From Tubiluchus corallicola (taxonomy: Eukaryota > Priapulida > Priapulimorpha > Priapulimorphida > Tubiluchidae): a stretch of DNA of 64,000 bases. Made by a program: the position numbers and the translations under genes. Below, in pieces: positions 59,791-64,000 of this stretch. Location of the stretch: contig JAQGDQ010001041.1 in the NCBI GenBank assembly GCA_030141605.1, positions 1 to 64,000 of the forward strand, in the 5' to 3' direction. The notes under the pieces are model-generated. The model had not been told where the DNA came from. It made no database searches and was given only the letters and a program-made list of their open reading frames with translations. Positions within the stretch are counted from its first letter, which is position 1, and every line of letters starts with the position of its first letter.

Positions 59791-59873
59791 GGATATTTAA
59801 TCCATCTCCCCGGTGCATTGTTAACAATCTGACCATTTAATTTAGCTGAGCACGATTATGCTTTCAGAGTTAA
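59791..59873 (+). repeat. 81-bp duplicated segment, copy 2
   Basis: Partner of 59227-59307, about 560 bp away in the same orientation. Confidence 0.9.
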
Positions 59874-60592
59874 GATCACTGTAAATATTTGCATTTTGAC
59901 CCTCTCCTTGCCTGAGAGGTTCCTATTGAAGAGAAGCTGAACTTCGTGTCTTGATTGTCTCAGTAATTAGCTGATCAAACTTCACAGGGATGCTGCCGCT
60001 TAGAGAGTCAGTACCGTTATTGTTAGCTGTTCAGATGGGAATAACTTAATTTCAAAAATTGTGGACTGGCGGACCCATTTTCACTCGCATTTTACCGCAT
60101 ACTGGCACACCAACACCTTACATTTACGTTCAGCTAGAAATTAGTAGTTGACACCACTCTCCAAGCAAAAATAGCGCTTCAGAACGCTAAGCAAGACCAC
60201 ATTGACATCTCTAGGGCTTTCAATAAGCTCTAGCATAAACGCCTACTCCACAAATTTCAACCTTTTACAATAAACACCATATTTTGAAAAATATAAAAAC
60301 AAACAAGTGACAACATGCTGATTATCATATTATTACTTCAACATATGCAGACTGCAGTTGTGTGGTGACTAATTTTGGAGACTGTGGTTACTCATAAATA
60401 ATGGTATTTAAACTGCATGGTCACTTCTTTGTGGAACAGCACTGCTTCTGTTTCAGAAAGATTGTGTCTTGACCAGGTCCTTGTCAGGGACCTCCTTTTG
60501 AGTGCTTTTCCAGCCACATTCTCAAGAACCGTTACGTCTTGCCCATATGCCAGCATTATAATCACATAAGATTATTAATAAAGTATTATCGC
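59874..60592. other. intergenic, possibly decayed LINE sequence at the right
   Basis: The minus strand past the RT fragment reads ISDNTLLII in another frame where a LINE would have YADDT, so the element may extend to about 60450, but it is badly broken. Confidence 0.35.
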
Positions 60593-60739
60593 TTATAATT
60601 GCAGGTCATTAGAAGTAATCTTGTTCATATCATTCATGTAAATCCAAAACAGTAAAGGGCTATGTATTGAGCCTTGCGGTATCCCAGCTATTATCCACTT
60701 GGGGGATTTCCTTGCAATCTGATAAATTCGTGTTGAATC
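60593..60739 (-). pseudogene. non-LTR retrotransposon reverse transcriptase fragment
   Basis: The minus strand encodes, in one open frame of 48 codons, RKSPKWIIAGIPQGS then IHSPLLFWIYMNDM. This matches the RT palm signature (GVPQGSVLGPLLFLIYINDL) of Jockey/I/CR1-like LINEs, between the finger region and the catalytic YADD box. It ends at a stop (60593-60595) shortly before the place for YADD, and a degenerate ISDNT follows out of frame. No endonuclease or the rest of the RT is readable, so this is a dead fragment. Conserved positions hit: G-PQGS, PLLF, IY-ND. Confidence 0.75.
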
Positions 60740-61351
60740 TTTTCTTTTTTAATTTGTCTGATTTGTTTTTAAAGTGTAGATAAAACTTTGGTTACACTGC
60801 ACCATTAAAACACTCAACGAGCCTAAGGCATTTTAACTTTTGAAACATTTCCTTCGTCTAAGTCACTAACTCTTCAGCACAAGCTTTCTGAAACTTTTTC
60901 ACGACTCAATTAAATAGCTACGGCTCAATGTCGCAGCTTCACGCACTGAACGACGAAATGCCCTTTCACTATTGCCTTTATAGTATTCAATAAAATTAAT
61001 GGCAAAACCTATTTATACCCGATTAATGTCGAGCGGTTTACTACAATTTATTTACCCTTTCTCTTCATTTCAAAGTATAGCATCAGTTTCTTCATATCAA
61101 TCATAGGATTACCTCTACAAGTAGCGTTTAATGCTGTCAGATTGTTAGCATTAGCGATGACAAATCTTTAAAAGCTCTAAATTCTTTGCAAATATCGTTG
61201 TCATTTACATTTCATATTTTACATCTGGATGAGGGACAGGCAGCCAGTTGAAAGGACAGTCAAAAGCTATACTGAATACACGAATACTTTTTCATCAAAA
61301 CAAAAAACTTATTTTAATAACTGTTACACATTAGGGGTTAATTAGTGCTAT
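60740..61351. other. intergenic, nothing recognised
   Basis: May contain 5' parts of the dead LINE, but no motif is readable. Confidence 0.4.
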
Positions 61352-61540
61352 TGTTATGCATACGTAAATATAAGTTCTCTTTTTTATTTTTGTAAATAGT
61401 AAGTTTATGTATTTGTAATTAAATTTACTAGCAATTAGTAGTATTATTATGCATATGTAAATATTTTTAACTGCTTTAACTTTTTAATTTTTGTAAATAG
61501 TAAGTTTATGTCTTTGTAATTAGTTTTACTAGTAATCCCA
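61352..61540. repeat. ~97-bp tandem duplication
   Basis: TTTTTGTAAATAGTAAGTTTATG followed by T(A/C)TTTGTAATTA occurs twice (quoted here in part), with TTATGCATA before each. Confidence 0.85.
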
Positions 61541-63020
61541 TTTTTCTAGTAATCCCATTTTTATGGCTTAATACATGTAATGTCTGCGAACTGAGTTGGT
61601 GGACCCTATTATTAGAGGACCCTAAATGTTAAATTACAGGATCCTAAACTTAAATAAACTGACATTTTACTCGACTACTGTGTGGATGCTATCAAGTGAC
61701 ATCAATTTGAAGAAAATAACTCTAGTCAGGTATGCACATGGTGTTGCACATACAGAATCCACTGGACTCACTACAACTCACTGATAAACTGACAGTCATA
61801 AATGAACGTAAAAAGGGCTACCGTAAGACAAAATAGAATAAAAAATCCGTCTACAATGGAAAAGGTTTGTCCAACTGTATTTCCACCTTCAAAACAAAAA
61901 TAGCCAAAATGGCATCGTTTCTAAATTCCACAAAAGAACTGATAAAGTGTCTATTAATATCAGAAATGGTCTCTGTCCAGGTACCACTTTTCAGAGAATA
62001 GAAGCCAGAAGTATGCTATCCATCAATTCAACAACAGAACTGATTTGTTCATTCCTTTCCAAGAGCAAAAGAGGACATCATCTTCAAAGCCGCAGCAGAA
62101 GCCTGCACATATGAGTACGAATCCTAGCATGGAAGGCCAGAAAAGAACCAAAAAAATCTTCAAAATTCCACAATCGGATACCTTCCATCTCTGTACTATC
62201 TAGCTGCAAACCAACCATTAGCAGGCAGTGAGTCACTTGCAATCAAACTGCTTTCAATTTTAGAGAATCACTCTAAATTTTTGCGGACCACAAACACTGT
62301 TTCTGTTCAGCTTAATCAGTTGCGATAAGAAAGAAGGTTTAACAAAGCGAAACTTAACAAGAGCGCCTGTTTGTCGGGACAAATGTCTTTTTAATTACCT
62401 GCTAGTAAAAGCTAAAGACAAGCAGAGCCAAGATGCAATTTAATTATGTTGGATGCTGCTGATTTAATATGTAGTCATCTAACAGAGCAGAAACTAGTGC
62501 GAAGTGCTTAAGGCAGTATTCACGCAGAGAATACAGTGAAATAGAAAACCACACTGATACTGTGGCTACGCTTTTTTTACCTATCCTTGAATCCATCCCT
62601 TGAAACTATTTTCTCCCCTGTTAGAAAGACGGTACTCTCGCGTCTTAATAAAAACGATTAGGCGCTAAACTCCAAAAATGGAAACGTCCGCTTTAGATGA
62701 TATGCAATAGGTATTCAAAAGTTATTCTTTTTAAAGTAAAATCTTTTCATTAACTAAGAAATGAGTGACAACATTACGACATTAAAGACGTACAATTAAA
62801 AATTATTTTTGTCTGGTGTTTAAATAACCGAAGTTGAACAGAACATGTGACCCTTGCAACTAAATTATCACGATCTGAATTAATGCACAAATTTTCTCTT
62901 TAAGACAAATAAACGTGCCAAAATACTTCCCGAATTTGCCAATTCCTTTTTTCTAAACCGTTTTGGGTATTAACCTGGAGACATCTTAGCATCACTTCTG
63001 TCAATTGCAGTTTAAATCTC
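61541..63020. other. intergenic, nothing recognised
   Basis: No coding frame or array. Some word similarity to broken coding sequence near 61700-62250 could not be assigned. Confidence 0.45.
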
Positions 63021-63023
63021 CAT

Positions 63024-64000
63024 GGGATGAGATTAAGCAACCATCTAAGAACGATCTCATTCCACGAGATGAGACAAAGTGGCCTATCGAGAGAACCGTC
63101 TCATTCTATGAGATGAGACAAAGTAGCCTAACGAGAGAATCATTTGATTCTATGAGATGAGACAAAATAGCCTATCAAGGTAATCATTTCATACTATGAG
63201 ATGAGACAAAGTAGCCTATCGAGGTAATCATTTCATACTATGAGATGAGACAAAGTAGCGCATCGAGAGAATCATCTCATACAATGAGATGAGACAAAGT
63301 AGCCTATCGAGAGAATCATCTCATTCTATGAGATGAGACAAAGTAGCCTATCGAGGTAATCATTTCATACTATGAGATGAGACAAAGTAGCCTATCGAGA
63401 GAATCATCTCATACAATGAGATGAGACAAAGTAGCCTATCGAGGTAATCATTTCATACAAAAACAAAACCACAAACAACAAAAACAAACCACAAAACAAT
63501 CGAGAATCATTCATACATGAGATGAGACAAAGTAGCCTACGAAACAACTATGAGATGAGACAAAGTAGCCTATCGAGGTAATCATTTCATACTATGAGAT
63601 GAGACAAAGTGGCCTAACGAGAGAATCATTTGATTCTATGAGATGAGACAAAGTAGCCTATCGAGGTAATCATTTCATACTATGAGATGAGACAAAGTAG
63701 CCCATCGAGAGAATCATCTCATTCTATGAGATGAGACAAAGTAGCCTATCGAGGTAATCATTTCATACTATGAGATGAGACAAAGTAGCCTATCGAGAGA
63801 ATCATCTCATACAATGAGATGAGACAAAGTAGCCTATCGAGGTAATCATTTCATACTATGAGATGAGACAAAGTAGCCTATCGAGAGAATCATCTCATTC
63901 TATGAGATGAGACAAAGTAGCCCATCGAGAGAATCATCTCATTCTATGAGATGAGACAAAGTAGCCTATCGAGGTAATCATTTCATTCTATGAGATGAGA
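63024..64000. repeat. 44-bp satellite array, continues past the window
   Basis: About 22 units of GAGATGAGACAAAGTAGCCT plus ATCGAGGTAATCATTTCATA plus CTAT, with a second type (GAGAGAATCATCTCATTCTAT). In the second type ATCTCAT-TCT-ATGAGAT is a perfect hairpin at the unit junction. An irregular A/C-rich patch lies at 63459-63550. Confidence 0.96.

Overview
The window is a piece of an AT-rich animal genome, most likely a marine-type invertebrate. The evidence is a spliced neuronal-calcium-sensor gene with GT-AG introns, TTAGGG-like interstitial repeats, tRNA- and 5S-derived SINE relics, miniature inverted-repeat transposons (MITEs) and a very large number of minisatellites. No CRISPR array, rRNA operon or bacterial-style operon is present. 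The species cannot be named from the sequence alone.

Left edge (363-3450): a compact mobile element of about 3.1 kb whose two ends are near-identical inverted repeats of about 0.7 kb. Its core encodes overlapping minus-strand reading frames: a small basic protein, a 170-residue protein of unrecognised but patterned sequence, and, in the -1 frame relative to it, a two-repeat TATA-binding-protein-like (TBP-like) domain. Both inverted repeats carry a GGTCACGTGACC palindrome and a tandem GAAA motif with a period of exactly 10 bp. This is the strongest candidate for an undescribed system: a small transposon or virus-like element bringing its own TBP-like factor.

Middle (11575-21068): one confident gene on the minus strand. 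Three coding exons give a 188-residue EF-hand protein of the visinin/neurocalcin/NCS family with an N-myristoylation-type start and EF-hands 2-4 intact. Its introns (6.4 and 2.5 kb) are filled with MITEs, minisatellites and a telomere-like element. The donor site of exon 2 has been tandemly triplicated.

Rest (21-64 kb): mostly non-coding. It holds further MITEs, several flanked by TTAA as in piggyBac-type insertions, SINE relics, a decayed non-LTR retrotransposon reverse transcriptase (about 60.6-60.7 kb), and at least twenty tandem arrays with units from 3 to about 160 bp. Two CpG-rich, ATGGC-type candidate first exons (46.2 kb plus strand, 58.0 kb minus strand) may be starts of genes whose bodies are not recognisable here. 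Most long reading frames in this part are translations of microsatellites or minisatellites and are not called as genes.
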